From: Castanea sativa | Lineage: Eukaryota; Streptophyta; Magnoliopsida; Fagales; Fagaceae | DNA: 64,000 nucleotides | Direction: 5' to 3' | Assembly: GCF_040712315.1 (NCBI RefSeq) | Contig: NC_134015.1 | Coordinates: 8,537,945-8,601,944, forward strand | Part shown: piece by piece, positions 46,438 to 58,615 of the stretch | Layout of the letters: every line of letters starts with the position of its first letter | Position numbering within the stretch: the first letter of the stretch is position 1 | Position numbers and translations under genes: made by a program | Notes under the pieces: model-generated | Told to the model about the DNA's origin: nothing | Database searches by the model: none | What the model saw: the letters and a program-made list of their open reading frames with translations, nothing else

Positions 46438-48550
46438 TTAACTTGAAGATGAACCACCCCCATAGGTAAGAGCATCGTCATAGCCCTTGCTCCTCAAAAA
46501 GTTAAGAATATTTTGTTGGACCTTTTCTTGCTTAGCTCGTGCCTCTTGCTTAGCTCGTGCCTCTTGCTCCTTAGCTTGTGCCTCTTGCTCCCTAGCTCGC
46601 TCCCTAACTCGCTCCTCTTGGTCCCTAACTCTTGCCTCTTTGAGCTCAATTATCTCATTTTCTAGCCATTGGATATACTCCACCGAGGAACTAGATGAAG
46701 CAGTAGTTACTAGAGAAGAAGATGGTCTCATGCCAAGTCCTTTTACAATACCAGACTTCTTCTTAAAAATCAAGTTTGAAATCTCCTCTTGTGTAAGGGA
46801 AATTGCATTAAGATCTTGACAATGATCCTCTTGCACTTTGAGAATAGTTTCCTATCATTTGAAAGAGAGAAAGAAACAAACAATCACAACATTAATACTA
46901 CATATGTTATAGCTTTACAAACATGATATAAATGGAATGATAGGGATGGAATGCTACACATACATATGTCACTTCATCCTCATGGTGTATTCACATATTT
47001 GTATTTGGATTGAAATGAACATCTTTGAAGATTTTTGCCAATTCAGGAACTTGACTGCCATTATTATTTGTCTGATTAATTAACATTCGAAGGTTAGATA
47101 GATATAGTTAATTAATCACAACATGTAATATATTGAAGTTTAAGAAAATGAAAAAAACATTCACCTCCTCATCAATGCTAACAGCAAGTGCCTTTGTCCT
47201 GCATCTATGTTTGCCTGAAGTTTTCTTCCTATTTTCAGAGTTCTTTCTTGAGTTTTCCTAATACAGAACATTCAAGATACTTATTAAATCATGAATAAAA
47301 CAGTATACATTTACTTCATCTAAATATTAAGTTAATCATTTGATAACATAATATAGTAAACATTAGATAATAAAAATATACGCATAAATAATTTACCAGT
47401 CAATCTTTATTGGTCCATTTCCCATCAATAAGTCCAGTCCACTGCTCAAGTGTGGCATTCTTTGGCGGGTGACTTCTTGCATAGTCAGCACCGTGAGATT
47501 CTACAAGCTTTTTATAAGTTTGATGCAACTTATTGGAGTTGCAACTCAATAATCTTCCACATTTTGTATTTAATGCTTTTGTTACCAAGTTGGAATCTCC
47601 GTGTAGCTCAAACTGATCCTGTAAAATGAAGTGTATATGTATTATAAAAATATAATTATATAAATTTAATATGCTTAATGAAAACAAAGACAAGTTAGAT
47701 GTTATCAATGTAAATTTACCGCTATATTTTGAAGCACCACATCTCTAGTAGCAACATCAACACTTTTCCAATTTTTTACATTGTAATTAGACAAATTACT
47801 TCGCACTTGTACGCCAATTTGATTGACCAGCTTGCATGCATTCTTCCCAACAGGAGCATCGTACTCTGTAGCTATACATACTGGCAGCTTACCACTTTTT
47901 TCAACAAGTGCCCGTACTGCTATACCTCGTGTTGTTCCACGGGTATTTCTGCTAGCCGATCCTATTTAAACATTATCAATGTTAAATTAAGTGAAGTCTA
48001 ATCTCAATAGTAAATTAAGTGAAGTATAATCTCTATGTAATTACCAGTCGTGATAGTTAATGCATCGGTAGCCTGTGCCTCTGCACTAGAAGAACTTTGG
48101 GCAAGAGGATTTGCCTCAGGAGGTGTTTCCGTAGATTGGACCACCGAAACAGATGCCTTACCTTGCAAGCGTGTAAGCCGTCCTAGTGCCATCTGTAACT
48201 AACAAACATACATTTAATAAAACAACAAAGTCATTACAAATAATGAAACAAAATTATTATCATCTATTGTACCCTATGGAACATCTATTGTACCTTATGG
48301 ATTATAGAATTAGATGACTCATCATCATTGTCATCGTCACCAATAGGTGGTTCATAATCATCATCTACCATAACACTAGCTCTACTTCTTTTCTCTTTTG
48401 CACAATTGGACTGAGCAGAATCCTTTAGAGAAGTTGAGATGTGTTTCAATCCCAAAGCATCAATTCTCTATTGGTTTTGCCTCATTCTATCCAATCTTGC
48501 CACCTCATACCTTGGTATATTATGAGCGTATTTGGCATTTTTGGGTATTT
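46438..48550 (-). pseudogene. Ptta/En/Spm (TnpA-like) gene of the CACTA element
   Basis: A spliced minus-strand gene can be traced with GT/AG borders. Exons: 48045-48192 (MALGRLTRLQGKASV), 47720-47961 (RGTTRGIAVRALVEKSGKLP; GVQVRSNLSNY), 47397-47618 (QDQFELHGD; KKLVESHGADYARSHPP), 47165-47257 (basic, ENSRKNSENRKK), 46964-47071 (PELAKIFKDVHFNPN) and 46438-46851 (glutamate/arginine coiled coil, then NILNFLRSKGYDD). This order is that of plant transposase_24 proteins: a variable N-terminus, the LQDKF-like core, then a coiled coil for multimerisation. An upstream part at 48300-48540 (PRYEVARLDRMRQNQ) looks like further coding sequence with an in-frame TAG. Another in-frame TGA lies in the fifth exon. 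It is otherwise well preserved, suggesting recent activity. Confidence 0.8.
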
Positions 48551-48892
48551 TTTGAAACTATGTATTGACATGAAAGATAAGTACAATTGCTACTAACTTA
48601 ACATCATAATCTACACCATTATTCATATCAAGCAATTCACAAGTACAAAATTTGAATACAATTGCTACTAACTCAACACAACAAATGACCACATCAATAT
48701 CCATATCAAGTTCAAGATAAGTACAGACCACATCAATATCCATATCAAGTTAAAGATAAGTACAAAACATCTCAAAAGATCCTAAAATCAATATCCACAT
48801 TTTGTTGTAGTGAGAGTAGTAAATTAATAAGATTTTTGTTAAAGGAATTGCTCCTGAAAAGATCCTAAAATTTAGTAATTAAACAACCATGT

Positions 48893-49240
48893 TTTTTTTT
48901 TCTTTTTTGGTGTTGTTGATGATGTTTTTTTTCAAATTTTATGTATGACAGATATCATTTTTTGTATAATCCTCAAATGTAGTTTTTTAATCCTAAAATT
49001 TAGTCATTTACTATACATCCATAACATAAGCAAATAAAGGCTTAAATTTTAAATTTTATGGCAGGAGATACAGGTTATTTTTGGTGTTGTTGTTCTTTAA
49101 AAAAAATTAATAACATTTATCAATTTTTGTTGAATCCAAAAATTTAGTTTTTTAGTCCTAAAAGTTAGCCATTTACTACACATCCATAACATAAGTTAAA
49201 AAGAGTTTAAATTTCAAATATATCAACAACCTTTAAAAGG
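48893..49240. repeat. Diverged tandem duplication, about 190-bp unit
   Basis: TTTTTGGTGTTGTTG, TTAGTTTTTTA(A/G)TCCTAAAA, CATTTACTA(T/C)ACATCCATA and ACATAAG recur in the same order at 48906-49050 and 49079-49225. Confidence 0.75.
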
Positions 49241-49283
49241 TACGTAACATTTTTTATGGAGTAGTAAATTAATACATATAGAA
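49237..49283. other. Paralogous empty site of the CACTA insertion
   Basis: GGTACGTAACATTTTTTATG then GAGTAGTAAATTAATA equals the CACTA flanks (GGTACATAACATTTTTTTAT then AGA, element, AGAGTAGTAAATTAATA) with the element and one target copy removed. Confidence 0.7.
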
Positions 49284-49498
49284 AAAAATGTAAATTGAAT
49301 TTCACATAGAATTGTATAAATGATAAATATAGTTTATGTTGCAAAAGAAATTTTTTTACAACTCTCACCCAAACTTATCTAATATTCCATTCTAATGACT
49401 CCTCAATGCAATCCAAAAAACTTGTGCGTACGTGAACCTGAGAGAGATAAAAGAATTAGGGTTAAACCAAGTATTTAAAAAAAAAAAAAAAAACTTTA

Positions 49499-49927
49499 GG
49501 GTCCGTTTGGTTGGAGGAGTGGAAAAGTGGGAGGATGAAAAATTAGGAAGATGGAGGATGGAGGATAGAAAAGATTTGATTTTTCCTCATGTGTGTTTGG
49601 TTGGAGGGGCGGAAAAGTGAAAGGGTGGAAAAAAATTTTATTTAGTTGGAGAGAAAAAAGGAAGGACGAAAAATATAGTTTATATAAATTAACTATTATG
49701 TCCTTGTTATATAATATATAAGAAATAAATATATTTACACTCATTAAATAATATAAAAAATTAACACAAAGACATATACATTTATATTACTTTTCTTTAT
49801 TATTATATATAATTTAAAATTTATAGGCAACAAAAATTGATTATACTAGGAAGATATTTTAAAAAAAAAAATCAACAAGAAACAATAGATTAATGAGGAA
49901 TATAATGAGGACAAGAGACGAGAGAAT

Positions 49928-49963
<36 letters not shown>

Positions 49964-50307
49964 TGGAGTTCACGTTGTTGTGCTGTGAAGATGCTAAAAA
50001 AGAGATAAGGATGAAGAGGCAAAAGGTTAATCTAAACACAGGTAGTAGTTGGAAAGTGAAAGGGGTAGGTGAGTGCAATAAAGGTGAGGATATTTGTGTA
50101 ATTTATTACCCACATCATCTTTTCTCCTTAGTTTTCCTCCTAAATTGGGAGGACAAAATTATGTGGCCCGGAGGGATTATTTTCCACACCATTTTCTTTC
50201 TCTCTTGTTTTCTCTCCTGAACTAAACAAGAGAAAATTATCATTTCCACCCTATTTTCCTCTCATTCTTTTCCATCTTCCCTGTTTTCACTCCAACCAAA
50301 CAGAACC
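49499..50307. mobile_element. PIF/Harbinger (Tourist-like) MITE, 809 bp
   Basis: Ends GGGTCCGTTTGGTTGGAG and the complement of GGTTCTGTTTGGTTGGAG, with the 3-bp duplication TTA (49496-49498, 50308-50310). GGTGGAAAA and TTTTCCACC motifs repeat inside the arms, and a (GA)n run lies at 49931-49961. No transposase. Same family as 8165-8952. Confidence 0.9.
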
Positions 50308-50310
50308 TTA

Positions 50311-51079
50311 GTCAACAAACCAAAGTTAGCATGCATGTTATTAAAGATAATAGTATAAGTTTGTTAGTGTTTGTGTTTGATTTAAATTTTGATGAGATCA
50401 TTTTTCCTAAAAATCCTATTAAAATTGTTCAGAATAAAGATAAAGATTTTTTATAATTTAACTCTATCATGGAGTCTTTAAAATCTTATCACCACATCAT
50501 CAACTATTTAAATAAATAAATAATGGAGATCTAACCATGTGACTGGTGGCTCTACTTTCTCGGATCCATAATGAATTGTCAATGAAAATCATAATTGAGA
50601 GGTTGGAGTTTGTGAGGTTGCTACATACCTAATTGTCAAATTAACTTGAAAAATAAAAAATAAAAAATTAATGCCAAAAACATATACAATGATGATATAA
50701 AAAAAATTCTAAAAAAGAAAAAAATACAAATAAGGAAAAGGAAAAAAAAAAAAAAAGGGAGGAAGGAGAAGGAAATAGTAATTGAATTAAATGAAAAAAA
50801 GACGAAAACTTTGGCATGCCGCTTCAAGTTGGCTAATGCATTCTTAAAAAAAAATGGCAAATGGATATGAACAGATGGAAACTTGGAGTTAGGCAACTGA
50901 TAAGGGAGTATTGTGGTAACTATTTTTATTTGAATTGAAAATTTTTAAATAAAATGTAAACAAAGGCTACTAAAGGAGGTAAGGGAAGCCATACTGTTTT
51001 ACTATTCACGAATGACTTTGAATGCTTCTTTTGTAGCATAAGGCAACTCTGTCTTTGGATCACAATACCTACAACATAA
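50311..51079. other. AT-rich stretch, nothing recognised
   Basis: Purine-rich and poly-A tracts, no coding domain and no transposon ends found. Confidence 0.45.
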
Positions 51080-51225
51080 AATACTTGAAATAGGCAACTT
51101 GGGATTCGAGATGGAGATTGGAGGCTACAGCAGCCGGTATCGGAAGTGGGATGGGAGAATGAAACCACCGGCGGCGTCTGGAGGCGTGCGTGATGCGTGG
51201 GTCAGTGGTGGTGCGGCAAGCCGAC
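51080..51225 (+). repeat. GC-rich dispersed repeat, copy 2
   Basis: Second copy of 42962-43150, diverging after the GTGGGTCAGTGG block. Confidence 0.7.
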
Positions 51226-51843
51226 TAGTCTTTCTTTTCGCATGGATTGTGTTTGTTGGGAATTTACTCAATTCTTCTAGAGGACCATGTCATTCATGTG
51301 TTTGTCGACTTGGTTCAAAAGGCCCAAGTGATCAACATGAACTGCTTTAACCGACTGCACCATTACCAATGTTACAACAACCGACTGAAAGCAGTCAGCC
51401 AGGGCCCAACCCAATGGTGAGTGTGGTCTTGGAATTGGGCCAACATTTCTATGCGGTTTGGTGCAAAAATGGTCAATTCTACTGATTGCCCCAAACCATG
51501 TAGACCCTGCCTGTTATTGTTAGACAAAAAAAGACACTTTGTTATTATTTCCACTAAAAAAATAAATTGATTATAGTAGGAGAAAAAGCTAGTAGCTCCA
51601 AATTAAATGGTGAAACTTACTAACATTTCAAGACTAGTTCATTTTATGATTCATATTTTGTTTTACAAATCTAATAAATGATATGGCAATATGTATATTG
51701 CTAGATCTAAAATATAAAAAATTGAACCATATAATAGATAGAATTTGAAATGGAGAGGATTGTATTCCCATTATCCTTGGTGTCCATTTCTCATATTTCC
51801 CAATTAAATTTAATTGTGAGGTAGTATTGCGTCATAAATAATA

Positions 51844-52381
51844 GAACAAAGTTTAGTTACAAACTTGGTTGTAGCCAATGGCTACAACTTCACTCAAAAT
51901 CTTTTTATTGAATTTGAATTTCAACAAATCCGCCATAGAATAACATTTTCTTTTTATATTTTCTATGCTTGTAAAATTTTCAAAAAAACAAAGATTAATA
52001 ATTATGTTATCAATCAAATATTTAAATTTCAAGTTTTTTTAGTCTAAAATTAGGCATGAAAATAAGTTTATGAATCAAACAGTAAATAATATCTAATTGG
52101 CACACAATTACATATTTGTTAAGAACATAAAGAACATGTAATCCAACAATTAGAGCCCCATTTGGTAACGGTATTTTAAATAATGAAAACTGTTCTTTAA
52201 ACATCATAACACGTATTTTCATACACTTTTTCACCCACATGTATCTCCACAAAACTTAAACAACATTATTAGAAATCTCTTACCCAATGGGCCCTAGATT
52301 TTTAAAATATGTAGTCATGTTAGTTTTTTAGTAGGGATTGTAACTATGGACTACAACCAAATTTATAGCTAAGCTTTGTCC
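51844..52381. mobile_element. Mutator-type MITE, 538 bp, with nested MITE
   Basis: Long inverted ends: GAACAAAGTTTAGTTACAAA versus the complement of GGACAAAGCTTAGCTATAAA, continuing to GGTTGTAG and TACAAC. Flanked by TAAATAATA and TAAATAAAA, a 9-bp duplication with one mismatch. A second small element lies inside (about 52155-52293, AGCCCCATTTGGTAAC ... complement of GGGCCCATTGGGTAAG). No transposase. Confidence 0.75.
52155..52293. mobile_element. Small nested MITE (Harbinger-like ends)
   Basis: Inverted ends GCCCCATTTGGTAAC / complement of GGCCCATTGGGTAAG flanked by TAG on both sides. It sits inside the Mutator-type MITE. Confidence 0.55.
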
Positions 52382-52852
52382 TAAATAAAATAGTTGAATT
52401 TACTTGTTGTTACGGAAAAAAAATATCTCTTGAGGTTTATTGGTCAATGCAGCCACATAATTCAACTTAAATAGGAAACTCAAAGTATACTTTGATTAAT
52501 TGTTCTTAAATTTTGTCATTCATGATTAAGTTACAACAAATCAATCACATCTCCATTTATCAACTTCTTTTATTAAAGTAGCTAAAGTTTTATTTTGGAT
52601 CACCACAATTTGAAATTACTTTTTTTTTTTTTATGTAATCTAAAAAGCCCAATGATCATGGCAGGAAATTTATTCCCTCGGCTTCAAAAGAAATTATTGA
52701 GAAACCCCACAATCCATAACCCCATTTTGTTTTTACTCAAATCATCAATCTCCAAGCATTGAAGTGAATGACCAAGAATGAATTTAATGTAACTCAACCA
52801 ACTGACTTGTAGCAGTAGTAGGGCCAGCTCAACATAATTTGGGACCTAAAAG

Positions 52853-53430
52853 TAGGGGTGGCAATTTGTGTTCACATATAGGGTTCATGTCGTGTTAAGT
52901 CATAAATATCCGACTATATAGATCAACACTAATCCGACATGTTTATTAAACGGGTCAAGATTTCTCAATCCTAACACAACCCATTTATTAAACAGGTAAG
53001 TCATGTTAACCTGTTTATTAGATTTTAACAAAATGAAAAAAAAAATTATGAAAAAACAAACAAATAAATATTTTTAATATAAAATTCAGAACTAACGAAT
53101 AATTGTATCACAAATAATCATTCAAGACTAAAGCATATTCTAATATCACAAATAATCAATCCCAATATGTCAAAGAAAATAAACCACAACAACTAATAAA
53201 TTTATATACCTATAGTTTGAAAGATATATTGGTAAAATGTTATTTAATTAAAAATGTAAGACGGGTCAAATGGGTTCTATATGTTGAACACTAACCCAAC
53301 CCGTTTATTAAATAAGTCAGTTATGTCAACCCAAATATGACACGAACCCAATAAGCCTCAACCCATAACCTACTAATTTCGTATCGTGTCATGTTGGGTT
53401 CGCGGGTCATGTCCAATTTTACCACCCCTA
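52853..53430. mobile_element. hAT MITE, 578 bp
   Basis: Ends TAGGGGTGGCAATTT and the complement of TAGGGGTGGTAAAATT, flanked by CCTAAAAG and CTTAAAAG (8-bp duplication, 7/8). Subterminal GGGTT/AACCC motifs abound. No transposase. Confidence 0.82.
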
Positions 53431-53439
53431 CTTAAAAGT

Positions 53440-54546
53440 GAAAAATTTATGTGGAACCTTTTATGTGTAAATATTAAATAAATAAATATATTTAATACTA
53501 ATTAAATTAAGACTAATTTGATGTATTAAATATAGAAATTGATGAATACTATTAAGTATCATAGTTGAAGCATAAATTTTAACAAAAAGAACTAAAAAAA
53601 AATTCTTTTTAAAAGAAGCATACTTTAACTTGGATATATTACTATGCATATTTTAGTGAAAATCTAAATTTTAATTTTATATCTTCTTTTAAAGAGGAAA
53701 ATATAGATTGTTTCTCACAAAAAAAAAAAAAGAAAAAAAAAGGAAGAGATTGAAAGATATTATTTAGTGTGTAGCTTTGTAGGAGATTAGTTTACAAAAA
53801 TTAAAGTCTCAAACAATTAAGGGAGATTAGTCATCATCAATGATCCGACACATTTGCAACATTTTTGTTTTGAAACATTTTAGAGTTTCAATTGGGTTAA
53901 ATTTCAATTGGTCTCCTATTTTGGAAGCCTTGTTAGAAATGGAAAAGAAAAATACTAAATATACTACAAAATGTTCATAGTATAATATGATAATAATTGT
54001 GATTGACAAACTTCAACAACCTAATTAATGAGTGTTTAAAATTACTTTTTTTATGTGATTAGTGATATGTTAGTTTGTAAGCCTATAGTGAATTTTGTGA
54101 TATCTTTAGAATCACTCATTAAAAAAAAAAAAATTTAAAAAGTGTTCAATCATTTATAAAACTTTATGTCTTTTATAAAGGGAGATGAGGTCTTTTTACC
54201 TAGGGATTTTTTTTTTTGGTTGTAGGGCCTTAGGCCAACCCTAAGCAACAGAAAAACCAACTCTAACCCATTCCAGCAAAACATTCCTCTAGTCAATAGT
54301 AATCGAAAGGCTAGATAGAAGTCATCCCAATGCCCCTAAAGCCAATGAAAGCTGCAAAGACATCCAATCCAAAGGAAAAATAGTTTCATTCACTATTAAC
54401 AACAAAGTAAACAGAGTTGGAAAAAAAATGTTTATTCTTTTTTTTTTTTTCTAACGAATGAGCAATTTTAAAAGTAATGTTAAAGACAAAACACTTTAAC
54501 AACAAAATCTAGGTGGCAAATTGTTAAAGGTATATATAAAAAAAAG
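53440..54546. other. AT-rich stretch, nothing recognised
   Basis: Poly-A and poly-T runs; no coding domain or transposon ends identified. Confidence 0.45.
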
Positions 54547-54635
54547 TGTTATGAGTCTAGTGGTTCCTAATGGCAATGGATAGAAATTGTAGAGAAATTG
54601 ACTTAATTCGAGGTAATTACTTTCCATTGAGAAAT

Positions 54636-54681
<46 letters not shown>

Positions 54682-54794
54682 GCACTAAGCAATTAATTGG
54701 ATTATTCTTCAATGATATCTATGTTGAATTACAATCATTTATTTATAGGAAACTAGCTCTAATCTCATTAGCCCACGTGACTTAAGATAATTAT
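54547..54794 (-). repeat. LTR-B copy 2, distal part
   Basis: Matches 60907-61120 (GACTTAATTCGAGGTAAT, TTATTCTTCAATGATATCTA, TTGAATTACAATCAT). Contains a (GA)n run at 54640-54678. Split from its other part (56774-56838) by the solo LTR. Confidence 0.8.
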
Positions 54795-56773
54795 TGTTGA
54801 TGCCCATTTTTGACAAAAAGCCCAATGGCAAAAGGAGCCCAACAATAGGGGAAGGTGAGAGAAAAAGGGAAATGGAAGAGGTAAAAGCAAACCAAATGGG
54901 CTATGGAAGCCCTAGAAAAGAGGTAATAAACCCAATGCGCCAACATGGCAGGAATGACAGCTCAATAGGCCCATAGACACAACAAGAGGTAAAAGCAAAG
55001 CAAAGGAAGCCCAAAAAAAGAGGTAATAAATCCAATGAGCCAACATGGTAAGAATGACAGTTTGTAAGCCCATGGGCACAACAAGAGGTAAAAGCAAAGC
55101 AAATGGGCCGTGGAAACCCAAGAAAAGAGGTAATAAATTCAATAGGCCAACATGACAGGAATGACAACCAGTAGGCTCATGGGCCTAACAAAAGGTAAAA
55201 GCAAAGTAAATGGGCCATGGAAGCCCAAAGGAAAAGGTAATAAATCCAATGGGCTAACATGGCAAGCCCATAGGCATGGTAGGAAAAGGAACAATGAAAA
55301 TGGAAGCCCAACGGGCTGGACGGGCAGGGGCTTCTGCCAAGATAATGCCCAGGCCCACGAAGGGGATAAAGGGAGGCAATGCTAGCCCAAGAACCCCCGC
55401 TCTTCACCCCGTGGAGATAAATATGAACAGGAGCAGAATGAGACAAGGCAAGAATGGCAGAATTGGCATGGGAGTAAAAGAAGACAAACACAGAGGATAG
55501 TGGAACTCACACAAAGGCCGAAGCACCACCTACTTACACCTAGCCAATACAAGAAATGTGAGCCCTTAATCAAAGGATTCAGAGGGCGCGGTTTGATGGT
55601 AAAGAGAAAATGAGGTTTATTTTGGGGTTCTTGTCAAGGCTTCTGCTAAGGAAAATGCGTTACTAGGATGACATTTCACCCAAAAGAGGCAAGCAAAGTG
55701 CCAGGGCCACTTGATTCATGCCATAGGGGTAAGTAGATAGAAAGCCTCTAAATATTATACATTTGGGTAAGGCAAATAATGGGAGGGGGAGAAACAAAAT
55801 AAAGAGTTGTGTCCTAGAATGAAGAGTAGTGCAGCAAGCACATTTTGAGCAGAGGTAGTAGTTGGGAAACCAACAGGTTAGTGGGCAACTTGGAGGAATA
55901 CTCACAAGAAATCAAAAACGGTAGGTGAAGCCTTAGGAACAAAAGGGAGAAATCCCATGGAATGAAGCAATATAAAAAGAAAGGGAGGTAGCTATGAATA
56001 AGGGAGGAACCCACGGAAGGGAGAGTAAGAAGAAAACTAAGAATCAGAGAACAAAAGAAAAGAAATCAGAGTGGTAAAAGAAGACAGGAAGAGAGGAAAT
56101 ATGGTAGAAATAGAGGCATGCATCAGTAAACCATCTTTTCTCTCCCTCTTGACATTCTCACCCTCTGAAACTCTGTGAATCAAAACCCAAAACCATTTAG
56201 GCCCTTTCTCTAGCATAAGTGACTTCAATGGCAGAGTTGGTTACCTTCTTAGACTTGTTCCTATTGAACGACTCAGCCTAGGATTAGAGAGCAAACTAAG
56301 GCTACCGCGCTTGCTTGGAATCGTAGTTATTCCCTCACTACAACATATTTTAGCTTATTTGATATTCCCATTGTTATTCATTTTGCTACAGTGTTTTCAA
56401 GTTATTCATTATTCTGTTGTGACATCCTTACTCTGTTTGCTGTATCAGTTGTTCTACTATATTATCTTTTATTTCATTTGTGGTATTAGTTGTCCTACAG
56501 TAGTTTCTTCTATTATACTTTATTATAAAAGTCATCCTGCTGTCATATTTTTCATTGTGTTCATTGTAATAGTTATTCTGCTGTGACTACATCTACCACG
56601 TCCAGCCTGTTGTACCATTTCCACGCTGTTTAAGTATTGGTCATGCCTGGCTTGCACACAAGCTGGCTTGTAGTGTAACCCCACGAGACCAGTCCCAACT
56701 CCCTTACCCACTAATTCATGAGCCTTGGTGTAGCAGATGGGCTTTGGCCTATTAACATGAAAAGGCCCCCACA
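54795..56773. mobile_element. Probable solo LTR, 2.0 kb, nested in LTR-B
   Basis: Runs TGTTGATGCCCATTTTTGAC to GGCCCCCACA (TG...CA). The flanks rejoin to restore the LTR-B sequence seen at 61085-61130 (AATAATTGGCTCATTAAT). Bordering bases ATTAT/ATTGG are a weak 5-bp duplication. Contains a tandem repeat block and a TATAAAAAG motif near 55974 that could be its promoter. No internal domain. Confidence 0.55.
54877..55290. repeat. Tandem repeat, four units of about 100-108 bp
   Basis: Units begin at GTAAAAGCAAA near 54881, 54989, 55088 and 55195. Each contains AAGAGGTAATAAA(T/C)CCAAT, GCCAACATGGCA and GGAATGACA plus a GGCCCATGG variant. The repeats yield false ORFs on both strands. Confidence 0.9.
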
Positions 56774-58369
56774 ATTGGCTAGTTAATCCAACATGTGCTC
56801 TATAAATTAAGTCATGTGTTAATCTAGCCTCTAGATCACCCCTTCCAAGATTCAACCAACTCGGGATGGTAGTTGGTTCTAATACCAAATGTTAGGAATT
56901 CATGGGTATAACTCACTCTTGAAAACCGGCTTGCAAGGGGGTAGGAATGGCAATGGGCCAGGTTCGGATCGGGTTTTTGCATTCCCAAACTTGACCCGCA
57001 GGCCAAGACCCAAGACCTGGAGCCGGCCCGATTATTAATCGGGTTTTTTTTCGAGGCCCAAACCTGCCACGCCGGGCCCCACGGGCCCGTTTATCTTCTT
57101 GGGCCCCAATTTGGCCCAATCAAAAATTTTTTTTTGAAGGCCATTAAATTTTTTTCCCTAAATTCAAGCCCATTCAAGCCATTTAATGTGGCCCAAATGC
57201 CAAAATTTGGCATTTAGGCCACATTATATGGCAGCCAAATCAAACCAAATTATAGGTTAATCATAAATCAATAAATCACCTGTTAATTATACATCAATAA
57301 ATCATAACTAAAATTTTAAATCAATAAATCACTTAAAAAGTTACAAAATAAATCCCACAAGTCTAAGAAATTAAAAAGGCTAAGAAATTACAAAATGTCT
57401 TATCCTCCACAAACCAACAAATTAAAAAGACTAAGAAATTACAAAAGGCTTAGAATAATTATAAACCAACAAATTAATCCAACTAGTCTCAGAAATTAAA
57501 GGGCTACTAAATTATTACAAAATGTTTAATCCTCCACAACTGTGACACAACTCCCATCCACTTGGCGAGGAAGAACCAGATTTGTTTGTGTCTGCCATCT
57601 CCATTTTAGGCTATGCATTCCCAACCAACACAAAAACAATAAACAATTTCAACCACAAAATGGTTGAATTTTTAGTTTTTCAATTTAACAAAAATATGAA
57701 ATATCCTGGATAAATCGATGCAGCAATAATGAGGAAATACACAAAGTCTATTGATGAAGAAGCCAAACCATGATGAGTCCAGAACTCCTAAAACATGTCT
57801 TTAAAGCATTAGATTGGAATTTTTCCATTTTCAAAGTTGAAATAAAACCTGGGTTTCAAAAAGACAAGTTCACCAAATTCCTAGAAAACATGAATTTGGG
57901 TCTTTTGACACTGCCAAAAAAAACTACCACCCAAGAATCTAGAGATTTCTAGCTTCACCCACCTAAAACTTTTAACCCTTTTCACTTTCTCTTCCCCATG
58001 CCTAAAAATCAACTTCACCCAACATTCAAATCTCCCTTGTATTAGCTGACCTATACATTGAAGAAACTCTTCATATATCAAGATTAACAACCAATATTCA
58101 TGCAATAATTAAACGTCCAACTTTACTGGTGCATGCAATAATTTCTAAATTGAAAAAAAAAATACCAGGTATTTCATTCGTTGATCATATTCTCATCATC
58201 CAAACAACAGAAATAAAGAAAGTGCCATTTTTCTAAAAAACTGCAGCAAGTTACAAAAAGAAAATTTTCCTTTACTTTATCCATTATTTTCTCAGCACCT
58301 AAACAAAATATATTACAAAGAAGGAGAGAGATAAATAAAAAATAAAAAACTTACAATACGATGGCTGAG

Positions 58370-58500
58370 GCGTGGCTGCGTGGTTGAGGACCTAAGGTGA
58401 GGCTGTGTGGCTGAGGGCCTAAGGCAAGGCTGCGTGGCTGAGGGCCTAAGGCATGGCTGCGTGGTTGCGTGAGGGCGTGAGGGGCTGAGGCGTGAGGGGC
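58370..58500. repeat. Minisatellite, about 25-bp unit
   Basis: About five copies of GGCTGCGTGGCTGAGGGCCT plus AAGGC, diverging at the ends. Confidence 0.85.
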
Positions 58501-58591
58501 TGACTGCTGAGGCATGAAAATGGAAGGAGAGGCGGCTGGGTTAGTGTCTTAGTGAGTAGTGACTATTGACTTAGGGTTCCAATGAATCAAT

Positions 58592-58615
58592 GATATATAT
58601 ATATATATATATATA
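58592..58615. repeat. (AT)n microsatellite
   Basis: About 24 bp of AT repeats at the right side of the hAT element. Confidence 0.9.

Larger units (their letters stand above)
45406..48812 (-). mobile_element. CACTA (En/Spm) element, 3.4 kb, TnpA-type only
   Basis: Perfect 14-bp TIRs CACTACAACAAAAT (45406 and the complement ending 48812) with the 3-bp target duplication AGA on both sides (45403-45405, 48813-48815). Subterminal repeats of TTTCGTCACTAAAA and AGTGACGAAA fill 45425-45935 in both orientations, typical of transposase-binding arrays. It encodes a Ptta/En/Spm-type accessory transposase gene on the minus strand but no TNPD catalytic transposase, so it depends on a relative for movement. 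Confidence 0.95.

Noticed and set aside
49499..50307. Harbinger transposase or Myb-like gene
   Set aside because: No DDE or Myb-like coding sequence inside the ends, so it is a MITE only.
54901..55167. Overlapping Leu/Phe-rich ORFs resembling membrane proteins
   Set aside because: They are shadows of a 100-bp tandem repeat that stays open in several frames.
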